From Cupriavidus pauculus (GTDB lineage: Bacteria; Pseudomonadota; Gammaproteobacteria; Burkholderiales; Burkholderiaceae): DNA of 64,000 bases. Below the pieces are notes generated by a model, which saw only the letters and a list, made by a program, of their open reading frames with translations, was not told the origin of the DNA and searched no databases. This document shows positions 25,500 through 34,091 of this stretch, in pieces. The stretch lies in assembly GCF_002858765.1 (NCBI RefSeq), contig NZ_PJRP01000002.1, positions 1-64,000 of the forward strand, read 5' to 3'. Made by a program: the position numbers and the translations under genes. The first letter of the stretch is position 1. Each line of letters opens with the position of its first letter.

Positions 25500-27316
25500 A
25501 CCAGCATGACTTCCTGATCGCCCTGCTGGTGTTCCTGGTGGCGGCCGTGGTGGCCGTGCCGGTCGCACGCCGCTTCCAACTGGGCGCAGTGCTGGGCTAC
25601 CTGATCGCCGGTGCCGCCATTGGCCCGTTTGCCTTGCGTCTGGTGACGAATGTCGAGTCGATCCTCCATTTCTCGGAGTTCGGCGTCGTGCTGATGATGT
25701 TCGTGATCGGGCTGGAACTGGAGCCGCGCAAGCTCAAGGCCCTGAAGCAGAGCATCTTTGGGTACGGTTCGATACAGATGGCGGCGTGCGCATTGGCCAT
25801 CGGCATCGTTGCCGCGCTGTTCGGCGCGCCGTGGCAGGTGGCGATCGTCGCCGGCCTGGGCCTGGCGCTGTCGTCCACGGCGATTGCGTTTGCCACGCTG
25901 GCCGAGCGCAACCTGATGCAGACCGGCGCCGGTGCCGCCAGTTTCGGCATTCTGCTATTCCAGGATATCGCCGCGATTCCGATGATCGCGCTGCTGCCGC
26001 TTCTGGCGGCGGACGGCGCGGGCGCCACGGCCCACGGCCCGGAGAACTGGCAGACTGCCGCGAAGGCGGTGGCCGTGATCGGCGCCGTGGTCGTGGGTGG
26101 CCGCTACCTGGTGCGGCCGGCGCTGCGCGTGATTGCCCGGACGGGCATGCGCGAGATGTTCACCGCGTTCTCGCTGCTGCTGGTGGTGGGCATTGCGTTG
26201 ATGATGGACGCCGTGGGTTTGTCGATGGCGCTTGGCACCTTCGTGGCCGGCGTGCTGCTGGCCGACTCGGAATATCGCCATGCGCTGGAGGCCGACATCG
26301 AGCCGTTCAAGGGCCTGCTGCTCGGTCTGTTCTTCATGGCGGTGGGCATGTCGATCGATTTCGGCATCCTCGCGCAGCAGCCGGGCAAGGTGGTGGGCTT
26401 CGTGGCGGCGTTCGTGCTGATCAAGACCGCGGTGCTGACGCTGCTGGCCAAGCGTTTCCGGGTGTCGCGCGGGCAGTGGCTGCTGTTTGGTCTGCTGATC
26501 TCGCAGGGTGGCGAATTCGCATTCGTGGTGTTCGCCGAGGCGCGCACGGTGGGTCTGCTGCCGAAGGAAACCGAGGCACTGCTGGTGCTGATCGTGGCGT
26601 TGTCGATGGTGGCCACGCCGCTGTTGCTGCTGCTGTTCGACCAGTTGCTGGCGCCACGCCTCAACGCGATGTCGAAGCGGCCGGACGACGAGATCACGAA
26701 TCATCACAATCCGGTGCTCATTGCCGGATTTGGGCGCTTCGGCCAGATTATCGGGCGTCTGTTGTATGCCCAGGGCATCGGCGTGACCGTGCTGGACCAT
26801 GATCCCGACCAGATCGAATTCCTGCGCCAGTACGGCTTCAAGATCTTCTATGGCGATGCCACGCGCATGGACCTGCTGGAAGCCGCTGGCGCCGCCGAGG
26901 CGAAGATCCTGATCGTGGCCATCGAGGACCTGGACGACAACCTCGGGCTGATCGACAAGGTGCGCCATCGCTGGCCCGACCTGAAGATCTACACGCGGGC
27001 GCGGCATGTGTCGCACGTCTACCAGCTCATGGACCGGGGCATCGACGCCAACAGCTACGAGCGCGAGATGTTTGAAGGATCGCTGATGCTGGGACGCAAG
27101 GTGCTGGAGGGGCTGGGCTTCGACCGCGTGGAGGCGCGCAGCGTGGCGCTGCGCTTCCGGCGCCACAATATCGAGGCCATCGACCGCTTCTACCCGTACT
27201 ACAAGGATCAGAAGACGCTGGTCTCGATGGCCAAGCAGGCGCGTGACGAACTCGAGGAAATGTTCCGCCAGGACCGCGACCAGCGCCGCAAGCAGGAAGA
27301 TGCCGAATGGTCCTGA
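25496..27316 (+). CDS. kefC: Glutathione-gated K+/H+ antiporter, KefB/KefC type
   Basis: A 606-residue protein. Residues ~1-385 form a CPA2-family Na+/H+ exchanger domain with 11-13 helices, including a regulatory-loop region EFGVVLMMFVIGLELEPRKL and FQDIAAIPMIALLPLLA. Residues ~400-520 form an RCK_N/TrkA-N domain with the NAD-binding motif IAGFGRFGQIIGRLL. Such exchangers acidify the cytoplasm when electrophiles form glutathione adducts. The gene overlaps kefF by 4 bp. KefB and KefC are hard to separate by sequence; the KefF pairing favours KefC. Confidence 0.92.
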   Translation: MNQHDFLIALLVFLVAAVVAVPVARRFQLGAVLGYLIAGAAIGPFALRLVTNVESILHFSEFGVVLMMFVIGLELEPRKLKALKQSIFGYGSIQMAACALAIGIVAALFGAPWQVAIVAGLGLALSSTAIAFATLAERNLMQTGAGAASFGILLFQDIAAIPMIALLPLLAADGAGATAHGPENWQTAAKAVAVIGAVVVGGRYLVRPALRVIARTGMREMFTAFSLLLVVGIALMMDAVGLSMALGTFVAGVLLADSEYRHALEADIEPFKGLLLGLFFMAVGMSIDFGILAQQPGKVVGFVAAFVLIKTAVLTLLAKRFRVSRGQWLLFGLLISQGGEFAFVVFAEARTVGLLPKETEALLVLIVALSMVATPLLLLLFDQLLAPRLNAMSKRPDDEITNHHNPVLIAGFGRFGQIIGRLLYAQGIGVTVLDHDPDQIEFLRQYGFKIFYGDATRMDLLEAAGAAEAKILIVAIEDLDDNLGLIDKVRHRWPDLKIYTRARHVSHVYQLMDRGIDANSYEREMFEGSLMLGRKVLEGLGFDRVEARSVALRFRRHNIEAIDRFYPYYKDQKTLVSMAKQARDELEEMFRQDRDQRRKQEDAEWS

Positions 27317-27342
27317 GGTAGCGGGGCTGTTCGGGGAGCCGG

Positions 27343-27984
27343 TCAGGCCTGACCGGCTCGGTCCGCCCGGTCCGCGCCCTGCATGCCAGGCGCCAGGCCG
27401 TTTTCGAGCAGCCCGACCACCATCTCGGCGAACGCCGCGTATGACAGCCGGCCACCTGGCTTGAGCCACGTGAAGGTCCAGTTGATCATGCCGAAGACGG
27501 TCATGGTCAGTGCAGTCTGGTTGTCGTGCGTGACGCGGTCCGGATAGGCGCGTTGCAGCAGGCGCGCGAACGCCGCCACCACGTCGCGCTCACGCTGCAG
27601 GATCTGGTCGCGCTGCTCCTCGGCCAGAAACTTCACATCGTTGATCAGCGCGATATGGCGCGTCTGCGAGGTCTCGTACTCGGCCAGGAAAGCCCGCAAC
27701 AGATGACCGAATGTCTCGCGATGGCCGCGCGCCTGGCGGGCACCTTCCGCCTCCACATCCGTGACGATCTGCAACAGCTGCCGGGTGTAGCGGTCCAGCA
27801 GGTCGAACAGGATCGCTTCCTTGCTCTCGTAATAATGGTAGAGCCGTGCCTTGGATGTGCCGCAGGCCGCTGCCAGGTCGGCCATCGAGGTGCTGGGATA
27901 GCTGGACGCGGCAAAGGCGGCGGCCGCCAGGTCGAGAATCTGTTCGCGTTGCGCCTCGAAATCGGGCGCCTTGGTTCTTGCCAT
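27343..27984 (-). CDS. TetR family regulator, candidate repressor of the paa genes
   Basis: A 213-residue TetR-type repressor. The helix-turn-helix is TSMADLAAACGTSKARLYHYYESKEAILFDLLDRY. The C-terminal domain contains TLTMTVFGMINWTFTWLKPGGRLSY, recalling acyl-CoA-responsive TetR proteins. In Burkholderiaceae a TetR-type PaaR controls phenylacetate genes, and the paa operon lies 1 kb away on the same strand, so this is a plausible paaR. That assignment rests on position and general resemblance. A 12-bp palindrome lies 6 bp upstream of the start. Confidence 0.85.
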   Translation of the reverse strand: MARTKAPDFEAQREQILDLAAAAFAASSYPSTSMADLAAACGTSKARLYHYYESKEAILFDLLDRYTRQLLQIVTDVEAEGARQARGHRETFGHLLRAFLAEYETSQTRHIALINDVKFLAEEQRDQILQRERDVVAAFARLLQRAYPDRVTHDNQTALTMTVFGMINWTFTWLKPGGRLSYAAFAEMVVGLLENGLAPGMQGADRADRAGQA

Positions 27985-27990
27985 AGGGGT

Positions 27991-28002
27991 CGGATCGATC
28001 CG
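27991..28002. promoter_or_regulatory. Palindrome CGGATCGATCCG upstream of the TetR gene
   Basis: A perfect 12-bp palindrome 6 bp before the TetR start codon, in the only 44-bp gap between this gene and the DUF1835 gene. It could be an autoregulatory site. It does not match the ACCGACCGGTCGGT palindrome at the paa promoter. Short GATC-rich palindromes also arise by chance. Confidence 0.3.
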
Positions 28003-28028
28003 CCTGTTGTTCTGTTATCGGTACGGCG

Positions 28029-28826
28029 TCAATCGGTGCTGGCAGCGAGGGGGTTGCGGCGGATCGCGCAGGATTCGAGGCTTTGCGGGTCGCCGCGCAG
28101 TTCCAGCTGGCCGGTGCTGACCAGCTCGCGGCAGCGCCAGAAGACGAACCAGTCGCTGGCCAGCAGGCCTTCGATGGCGCCCATCACGCTGCTCACCACC
28201 TGCGCAGCCGGCGTCCAGTCTTCGGGGGCGCGCTCCAGGATCACGTCATCGACGTTGTGATAGGCCGCCGGCACCAGCGTATTGCCTTTCCACAGCCGCA
28301 CATCGGCGTTTTCCTTGACGTTCTGCTGCCACTCGTAGCCCAGCCGGCCCAGGCGCAGCACTGACACCGGGGCAATGGTCGAGAAGCGCCGCGCCAGGCG
28401 GGCGGCCGGGTACATGCCGATGGCGGTCAGGCTGCCGTGCGTGGGGGCTTCCAGCTCGCGCAGGTCCATCGCCACTTCGTTGATGCGCTGCGGGGCCTGG
28501 TAGAGGTGGAACACCACCCGGCGCAGCATCAGCTGGTCCGATGCGCTCTGGCCGTGCCAGATGGCCACTTCCATGTCGTCGCGACGCAGTTGCTGGAGTT
28601 GGTCCAGCGCCTGGCGCATCTCGGCCGCGAAGTCGATGTCGGTGTGCGGTGCCACGCGCTGCCAGAAGCCGGAGCGGATCAGGCCGGTGCTGTCGATATC
28701 GGCGATCGGTCCCACGGCGAGATCGTCGCGAAGGACGACCACCGGGTCGGGGCGGGCGGCCTGGGCCAGCGCCTGGCGCAGCGTGTTGCCCGCGACATCG
28801 CCGTTGACGACATGAATGTATTGCAT
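28029..28826 (-). CDS. DUF1835 domain protein of unknown function
   Basis: A 265-residue protein whose first ~115 residues (YIHVVNGDVAGNTLRQALAQ...VVVLRDDLAVGPIADI) match DUF1835. The second half (LTAIGMYPAARLARRFSTIAP...ASDWFVFWRCRELVSTGQLELRG) resembles the DUF3658-type C-terminal domain usually found with it. I chose ATG 28826 at the start of homology; an upstream extension is Ala/Pro-rich. It lies between the TetR gene (44 bp downstream) and paaE (218 bp upstream), but family members occur in many contexts, so a role in phenylacetate metabolism is not implied. Confidence 0.8.
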   Translation of the reverse strand: MQYIHVVNGDVAGNTLRQALAQAARPDPVVVLRDDLAVGPIADIDSTGLIRSGFWQRVAPHTDIDFAAEMRQALDQLQQLRRDDMEVAIWHGQSASDQLMLRRVVFHLYQAPQRINEVAMDLRELEAPTHGSLTAIGMYPAARLARRFSTIAPVSVLRLGRLGYEWQQNVKENADVRLWKGNTLVPAAYHNVDDVILERAPEDWTPAAQVVSSVMGAIEGLLASDWFVFWRCRELVSTGQLELRGDPQSLESCAIRRNPLAASTD

Positions 28827-29044
28827 GACCGTGATTGTATAGGGTGCGACGGGTGCCGGACCTCCGGACGCTACCGCCGCCACCGCCGGCAGGCGGCCGC
28901 CGGGCGGGCGATGCGACGCATGAAGCGTGTTCCGACATTGTAATCACGGCGCGCCACCGGCCGGGCATCGGCGGATGTCTGACATGTGGGATTCTCACCA
29001 TAGCCTCGACACCCTTGACACCAGTCAGTCGCCCAGGTCAGCCA

Positions 29045-30130
29045 TTACCGCTCGTCGTAGCTGACCACTACCCGCGGCGTCAGCGCGCGGGCCTGGCATG
29101 TCAGGACAAAGCCCTTTTCCATCTCCCAGGGTTCGAGCGTGTAGTTCTTTTCCATTTCCACCTCGCCCTCCAGCACCTTGGCGCGGCAGGTACAGCAAAC
29201 GCCGCCCTTGCAGGCATAGGGCAGGTCCAGTCCGGCGGCCAGCGCGGTGTCCAGCACTTTGGCGTCGGTCAGCGGCAGGCGCATCTTGTGCTGCTTGCCG
29301 TCCAGCACCACCACCAGTTCGGCGGTGCCGGCCTGGTCGGCATGGGCTGGCGCGGTGCGCCGAGGCTGGGTCAGCGGCACGCCAAAGCGCTCGGCGTGGA
29401 TCTGGTGCGGGTCCAGGCCGGCGGCCTTGAGGGCTTCCTCTACTTCGTCGATCATCGATGCGGGGCCGCACACGAAGGCGGCGTCGATGTCATCGACGGG
29501 CAACAGGGTTTGCAGGAAGGCAGCCACGCGTTCGCGGTCGAGCCGGCCGTGCAGCAGATCCACCTCCTGCGGCTGGCGCGACAGCACGTGGTACAGCGTG
29601 AAGCGCGACAGGTACTGGTTCTTCAGGTCTTCGAGCGCTTCGGAAAAGATGATCGTGTCGACGCTGCGGTTGCCGTAGATCAGCGTGAACCGGCTGCGCG
29701 GCTCCAAGGCCAGCGTGGTGCGGATCAGCGACAGCACCGGCGTGATGCCGCTGCCGGCCGCGAAGGCCACATAGTGGCGCGATGCCTCGGCATCGAGCGG
29801 CACGTGGAAGCGGCCATCGGGTGTCATCACGTCGAGCACCTGGCCGGCGGCCACGGTGTCATGCACCCACGTGGAGAACACGCCGTCGTCCACCAGCTTC
29901 ACGGCCACGCGCAGTTCGCCGCGATCGTCGTAGTCCTGCACGCTGCAGCAGATCGAATACGAGCGGCGCACGTCGTGGCCCTCGACGGGGGCCTTGATCG
30001 TCAGGAACTGGCCCTGCGTGAAGTGGTAGGCGTCGCGCAGTTCCGGCGGCACCTCGAAGGCAATCGACACCGTGTCCGGGGTTTCCGGGCGAACCTGCGC
30101 CACGCGTAGCGGATGGAACTGTGGGGTCAT
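29045..30130 (-). CDS. paaE: Phenylacetyl-CoA 1,2-epoxidase reductase subunit PaaE
   Basis: A 361-residue reductase that passes electrons from NADPH to the PaaABC(D) epoxidase. The FAD-binding domain has RRSYSICCS and the NAD-binding domain GSGITPVLSLI with FVCGPASMIDEVEEALK. The C-terminal plant-type 2Fe-2S ferredoxin domain carries CKGGVCCTC and a distal LTCQAR, giving the C-x4-C-x2-C...C ligands. I chose ATG 30130, 13 bp after paaD. It is the last gene of the operon. Confidence 0.96.
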   Translation of the reverse strand: MTPQFHPLRVAQVRPETPDTVSIAFEVPPELRDAYHFTQGQFLTIKAPVEGHDVRRSYSICCSVQDYDDRGELRVAVKLVDDGVFSTWVHDTVAAGQVLDVMTPDGRFHVPLDAEASRHYVAFAAGSGITPVLSLIRTTLALEPRSRFTLIYGNRSVDTIIFSEALEDLKNQYLSRFTLYHVLSRQPQEVDLLHGRLDRERVAAFLQTLLPVDDIDAAFVCGPASMIDEVEEALKAAGLDPHQIHAERFGVPLTQPRRTAPAHADQAGTAELVVVLDGKQHKMRLPLTDAKVLDTALAAGLDLPYACKGGVCCTCRAKVLEGEVEMEKNYTLEPWEMEKGFVLTCQARALTPRVVVSYDER

Positions 30131-30143
30131 GGGCCGGCGGTGC

Positions 30144-30776
30144 TCAGTAGGGTTTGAAGTAGTCGAACGGCTCGCGGCAATCCAGGCAGCGATAGAGCGC
30201 CTTGCAGGCCGTGGAAGCAAAGCGCGACAGTTCCTGAGTGTGGACGCTGCCGCAGCGCGGGCATGCAATGGGTGGCGCGATGGCAGACGCCTGCGGCTGG
30301 CGTGGCACGAAGCGCAGAGGCTGCACGCTGCCAGCGTGCGTAGCCGAACTGGCGCACTGGCCGGGCGGCGCGATGCCAAAGGCGCGCAGGCTGGCGCGGC
30401 CGGCATCGGTGATCCAGTCGGTGGTCCACGCCGGCGCCAGCACCGCGCGCACGCGCCACGGCGCCAGGCCGGCCGCGTCGAGCGCGTGTCCGACGTCTTC
30501 CTCGATCTGCGACATGGCCGGGCAGCCAGAGTACGTGGGCGTGATGACCGCCTCGATGGTCTGGCCGTCATTGGCCAGCATCACGTTGCGCAGGATGCCG
30601 AGGTCGCGGATCGACACGACCGGGATCTCGGGGTCGGGTACGGCATCCAGGGCTGCCCAGGCGCGGGCCAGCCGCTCGTCGGGCGTCATCGCGGCGTCGG
30701 GGACGTTGCGCCGGGCGAAGGTCGGGGCGAATGGCGACGCTGGTGCGGGATTCATCGGTACGGGATTCGTGCGCAT
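30144..30776 (-). CDS. paaD: Phenylacetate degradation protein PaaD (MIP18/DUF59 type)
   Basis: A 210-residue protein. The MIP18-type domain (residues ~30-105, VPDPEIPVVSIRDLGILRNV and TYSGCPAMSQIEED) is followed by a C-terminal zinc ribbon (CPRCGSVHTQEL...CLDC). PaaD is thought to help assemble or mature the metal centres of the epoxidase. The N-terminus is ~25 residues longer than the core; ATG 30776 has GCGAGG upstream, but a later Met (MTPDERLAR) is possible. Confidence 0.92.
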   Translation of the reverse strand: MRTNPVPMNPAPASPFAPTFARRNVPDAAMTPDERLARAWAALDAVPDPEIPVVSIRDLGILRNVMLANDGQTIEAVITPTYSGCPAMSQIEEDVGHALDAAGLAPWRVRAVLAPAWTTDWITDAGRASLRAFGIAPPGQCASSATHAGSVQPLRFVPRQPQASAIAPPIACPRCGSVHTQELSRFASTACKALYRCLDCREPFDYFKPY

Positions 30777-30789
30777 GGCTGGCCTCGCG

Positions 30790-31638
30790 TTACCACTGTG
30801 CGCCCGGATGGGCTCGCGCCAGCCCCTGCAGTTCGGCCAGCAGGTAGCTCATATGCTCGGAATGCACGCCGTGCTTGCCGGTGGACAGGAACGCCGATGG
30901 CGCCGGGCGCTGCAGCGTGGCGTCGTCGAGCGTGGCGGCAATGGTGGCTTCCCATGCCTCGCGCAGCCCGGACGTCAGCATGCCCACGCCCTGTGCGGCC
31001 ACTTCCTGCTCCACCGCATCGACGACGAAGCACTCGTTCATATAGGGCAGCAGATGTTCCAGCGCCCGTTGCATGCGCGCGTGCGATGCGTCGGTGCCAT
31101 CGCCCAGGCGCACCACCCAGTCGGCGGCATGGTGCAGGTGGTAGCGCACCTCCTTGGCCGACTTGGCCGCGATGGCCGCCAGTTCGGCGTCGGTGCTGAG
31201 TTCCAGCGCCGGCCACAGTTCGGCCATCAGCGCGCTGTACAGGAAGTTGCGCATGATGGTGACCGCGTAGTCGCGGTCGGCGCGCGCCGTGCCGGCCAGC
31301 GGGCCGTGATGCGGCAGCTCCTGCAGCGTCCAGTTGCGGAATTCCGGTTCGCCACGCCAGTAGGCGTAGTCGTCCTCGTGGCGTACGCGGCCCGTCAGGC
31401 GGCCTTCCAGCGCGCCGGCATGGCTGTACAGCAGGCGCGCCTGGCCAATCAGGTCGAGGCTGATATTGGCCAGCGCGATGTCTTCTTCCAGTGCGGGGCC
31501 GTGGCCGCACCATTCGGCATTGCGCTGACCCAGGATCAGCGCGTTGTCGGCCAGGCGCAGCACGTATTGCAGGGGGGCCGTCTGCACCAGTGGCAGGCGC
31601 GCCAGGGCGATGCCGTCGGCTACGTTGGGTTGCGTCAT
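30790..31638 (-). CDS. paaC: Phenylacetyl-CoA epoxidase structural subunit PaaC
   Basis: A 282-residue ferritin-like helical protein that forms the scaffold partner of PaaA. It shows GHGPALEEDIALANISLDLIGQARLL and HHAADWVVRLGDGTDASHARMQRAL, typical of PaaC. Family knowledge says PaaC lacks a functional diiron site and supports the PaaA active centre and substrate binding. It starts 10 bp after paaB and ends 13 bp before paaD. Confidence 0.95.
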   Translation of the reverse strand: MTQPNVADGIALARLPLVQTAPLQYVLRLADNALILGQRNAEWCGHGPALEEDIALANISLDLIGQARLLYSHAGALEGRLTGRVRHEDDYAYWRGEPEFRNWTLQELPHHGPLAGTARADRDYAVTIMRNFLYSALMAELWPALELSTDAELAAIAAKSAKEVRYHLHHAADWVVRLGDGTDASHARMQRALEHLLPYMNECFVVDAVEQEVAAQGVGMLTSGLREAWEATIAATLDDATLQRPAPSAFLSTGKHGVHSEHMSYLLAELQGLARAHPGAQW

Positions 31639-31648
31639 GGGGGCGGCC

Positions 31649-31939
31649 TTACATGTGGTTCACTTCGTCGGGCAACTGGTAGAACGTAGGGTGGCGATAG
31701 ATCTTGTCGGCGGCCGGATCGAACAGCTCGGCCTTTTCGGCGGGCGCGCTGGCCGTGATGGCCGCCGACGGCACCACCCAGATCGACACGCCTTCCTGGC
31801 GGCGTGTATAGACATCGCGCGCCATGTGCAGCGCCTGCTGGGCATCGGTCGCGTGCAGGCTGCCGCAGTGCTTGTGTTCCAGGCCCTGCTTGCTGCGGAC
31901 GAAAACCTCCCACAGCGGCCATTCCTTTTGTTGTGTCAT
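31649..31939 (-). CDS. paaB: Phenylacetyl-CoA epoxidase subunit PaaB
   Basis: A 96-residue small subunit with WPLWEVFVRSKQGLEHKHCGSLHATDAQQALHMARDVYTRR, the conserved PaaB core that bridges PaaAC pairs in the complex. I chose ATG 31939, with GGAG 6 nt upstream. Spacings of 13 bp to paaA and 10 bp to paaC indicate one operon. Confidence 0.95.
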   Translation of the reverse strand: MTQQKEWPLWEVFVRSKQGLEHKHCGSLHATDAQQALHMARDVYTRRQEGVSIWVVPSAAITASAPAEKAELFDPAADKIYRHPTFYQLPDEVNHM

Positions 31940-31952
31940 GGTGATCTCCGGG

Positions 31953-32963
31953 TCAGGCCGCCTTGGCCGGGGTTTCACGTCGGGCGCGCTTTTCGGCATG
32001 GGCCAACGCCGCCTCGCGCACCCAGGCGCCGTCGTCGTGCGCCTTCACGCGCGTGGCCAGCCGTTCGCGATTGCAGGGGCCGTCGCCGTTGATGACGCGC
32101 CAGAACTCTTCCCAGTCCAGCGGGCTGTAGTCGTAGTGGCCGCGTTCGTCGTTCCAGACCAGCCCGGCGTCCGGCAGGGTCACACCAAGTACCTTGGCCT
32201 GTTCGACCGTGGCGTCGATAAACTTCTGTCGCAGATCATCGTTCGAGATGCGCTTGATGCCCCAGGCCATGGTCTGGGTGCTGTTGGTGGACGCCGCATC
32301 GGGCGGCCCGAACATCATCAGCACCGGAAACCACCAGCGGTCCACGGCGTCCTGCACCATGGCGCGCTGGGCTTCGGTGCCGCGCATCATGCTCAGCAGC
32401 GCGTCGAAGCCCTGGCGCTGGTGGAACGACTCTTCCTTGCAGATGCGGATCATGGCTCGGGCGTAGGGGCCATACGAGCAGCGGCACAGCGGAATCTGGT
32501 TCATGATCGCCGCGCCATCCACAAGCCAGCCGATCACGCCGACGTCGGCCCAGGTCAGCGTGGGGTAGTTGAAGATCGACGAGTACTTGGCGCGGCCGGT
32601 GTGCAGCCCATCGACAAGGTCGTCGCGCGACGCATCGAGCGTTTCCGCCGCGCTGTACAGGTAGAGGCCGTGGCCGCCTTCGTCCTGCACCTTGGCCAGC
32701 AGGATGGCCTTGCGCTTGAGCGACGGGGCGCGGCTGATCCAGTTGCCCTCGGGCTGCATGCCGATGATTTCCGAATGCGCGTGCTGCGAGATCTGGCGCA
32801 CCAGTGTCTTGCGGTAGGCCTCGGGCATCCAGTCCATCGGCTCGATCTTGGCGTCTTCGGCAATGCGCGCGTCAAAGGCGGCCTGCCTGGCCGCCTGGTC
32901 GGCATCGGCCGATAGGGGCCCATGCTGCGGCTGGCCCGGCAGGTCGAGGCTCTGTGTGTACAT
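31953..32963 (-). CDS. paaA: Phenylacetyl-CoA 1,2-epoxidase catalytic subunit PaaA
   Basis: A 336-residue diiron oxygenase subunit that epoxidises the aromatic ring of phenylacetyl-CoA. Ferritin-like iron-ligand helices are visible as [21 protein letters not shown] and [50 protein letters not shown] is the conserved N-terminal core. I chose ATG 32963, 5 nt after AGGAG; the upstream GTG 32966 is too close to the Shine-Dalgarno. It is the first gene of paaABCDE, with its promoter ~110-135 bp upstream. Later enzymes (paaG, paaZ, paaK) are not in the window. Confidence 0.97.
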   Translation of the reverse strand: MYTQSLDLPGQPQHGPLSADADQAARQAAFDARIAEDAKIEPMDWMPEAYRKTLVRQISQHAHSEIIGMQPEGNWISRAPSLKRKAILLAKVQDEGGHGLYLYSAAETLDASRDDLVDGLHTGRAKYSSIFNYPTLTWADVGVIGWLVDGAAIMNQIPLCRCSYGPYARAMIRICKEESFHQRQGFDALLSMMRGTEAQRAMVQDAVDRWWFPVLMMFGPPDAASTNSTQTMAWGIKRISNDDLRQKFIDATVEQAKVLGVTLPDAGLVWNDERGHYDYSPLDWEEFWRVINGDGPCNRERLATRVKAHDDGAWVREAALAHAEKRARRETPAKAA

Positions 32964-33068
32964 CACGTCTCCTTGACTTTCGTCTTTGGCGGGGCCGACC
33001 GGTTCGTTGTACCTGGCGCGATATGGCCTGGATTGGCGCCGGATGTTTTGAGGTCGGACAGTCTGCTA

Positions 33069-33098
33069 AATATAAATATAAACCGACCGGTCGGTCAA
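33069..33098 (-). promoter_or_regulatory. Strong paa promoter
   Basis: On the minus strand TTGACC (33098-33093) and TATATT (33074-33069) are separated by 18 bp, a near-consensus sigma-70 pair. Transcription would start near 33062, leaving ~100 nt of leader before paaA. Confidence 0.75.
33082..33095. promoter_or_regulatory. Operator palindrome ACCGACCGGTCGGT in the paa promoter
   Basis: A perfect 14-bp palindrome fills the -35/spacer region of the paaA promoter, so a bound repressor would exclude RNA polymerase. Its form is typical of TetR-family sites. The TetR protein at 27343-27984 is the best candidate ligand. Confidence 0.75.
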
Positions 33099-33180
33099 TT
33101 TTGAATGCATTGCCGTGGACGACGTGAGTCAGGCGCCACGTGTAGTATCGGGTTTCCACGTCTTAACAGAGGGCAAAGCT

Positions 33181-33651
33181 ATGTCGAGCAAGGCTTACAG
33201 CAAGATCGCGGTGGCTGTGGATGGCAGCAGCACGTCGGACCTGGCGCTGCGGGAGGCGATTCGTGTGGCCAGCGGCGGGGGTGGCACCGTGCTGGCGCTT
33301 TACGTGGTCGACAACGGTGTCATGCTGTTCGACGCTGGCTTCTACGATCCGACGCAGATCGAGCGGGCCTATGTGGATAGTGGCAAGAAGGCCCTCGAGG
33401 CCGCCAGCCTGGTGCTTGGCAACGCCGGTGTGACGTTCGAGACCCGGCTGGTGACCGATCCGGCCGTCGTCGGCGACATCGCGGGGTCGATCAACGCGGC
33501 CGCCGGCGAGTGGGGCGCGGACCTGCTCGTGATTGGCACGCACGGCCGTCGTGGCGTGCGGCGTCTGGTGCTGGGCAGCGTCGCCGAAGCCGTGATTCGC
33601 CAATCGACGACGCCCGTGCTGCTGGTGCGCGGCACGGAATCCGCCGACTAG
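33181..33651 (+). CDS. Universal stress protein, UspA family
   Basis: A 156-residue single-domain Usp. It begins [18 protein letters not shown] and carries the ATP-binding motif [20 protein letters not shown] (G-2x-G-9x-G-S) near residue 120. It is therefore probably an ATP-binding Usp. I chose ATG 33181 at the start of homology; the upstream extension to 33115 is unsupported. It diverges from paaA across 217 bp. The stress it responds to is unknown. Confidence 0.92.
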   Translation: MSSKAYSKIAVAVDGSSTSDLALREAIRVASGGGGTVLALYVVDNGVMLFDAGFYDPTQIERAYVDSGKKALEAASLVLGNAGVTFETRLVTDPAVVGDIAGSINAAAGEWGADLLVIGTHGRRGVRRLVLGSVAEAVIRQSTTPVLLVRGTESAD

Positions 33652-33696
33652 GAATGATCCCCGCGGTCCTTGGGGACCTTGGGGCGGATGCGGTGG

Positions 33697-33975
33697 TCAG
33701 CCGGCAAACCGGAAATGGCCGCCGCGCAGCACGATCTCGCGGGCCTCGGTCAGCTCGAATAGCGATTCGGCCAACTGCTCGATGCGCTTGCGGTTGCTCG
33801 TGAACGCGCGGACGAGATCTTCCTCGCGCACCGATTGTGCCCCGCAATAGGCTTCAAGCGCTTCTGCCGTGACCGAGTATTGGGACCGGGTGCCGTTCAC
33901 GGTGGCGGGGCAGGACAGCGTCAGGCTGGCTCCGCAGTAGGTGGGAACGGTGCTGGGGAAGGAGATATCGACCAT
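33697..33975 (-). CDS. DUF1488 family small protein
   Basis: A 92-residue protein with a DUF1488-like pattern: DISFPSTVPTY, FPATV-like LSCPATVNGTRSQYSVTAEALEAY, then NRKRIEQLAESLFE and a C-terminal EIVLRGGHFRF. The function of the family is unknown. It converges with the UspA gene 45 bp away and is followed upstream by a 116-bp gap to the FUSC gene, with no clear operon partner. Confidence 0.7.
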   Translation of the reverse strand: MVDISFPSTVPTYCGASLTLSCPATVNGTRSQYSVTAEALEAYCGAQSVREEDLVRAFTSNRKRIEQLAESLFELTEAREIVLRGGHFRFAG

Positions 33976-34091
33976 GGCGTGCCTCGTCTTGCCGGGAACG
34001 GGGAAACCGCGAATATCCCTTCAATATAGGCAATCGGGGTTTCCAGGCAAGGTGGCTGGCCGATGTCTCAGGGCAAGCCCCGATATGTGCG

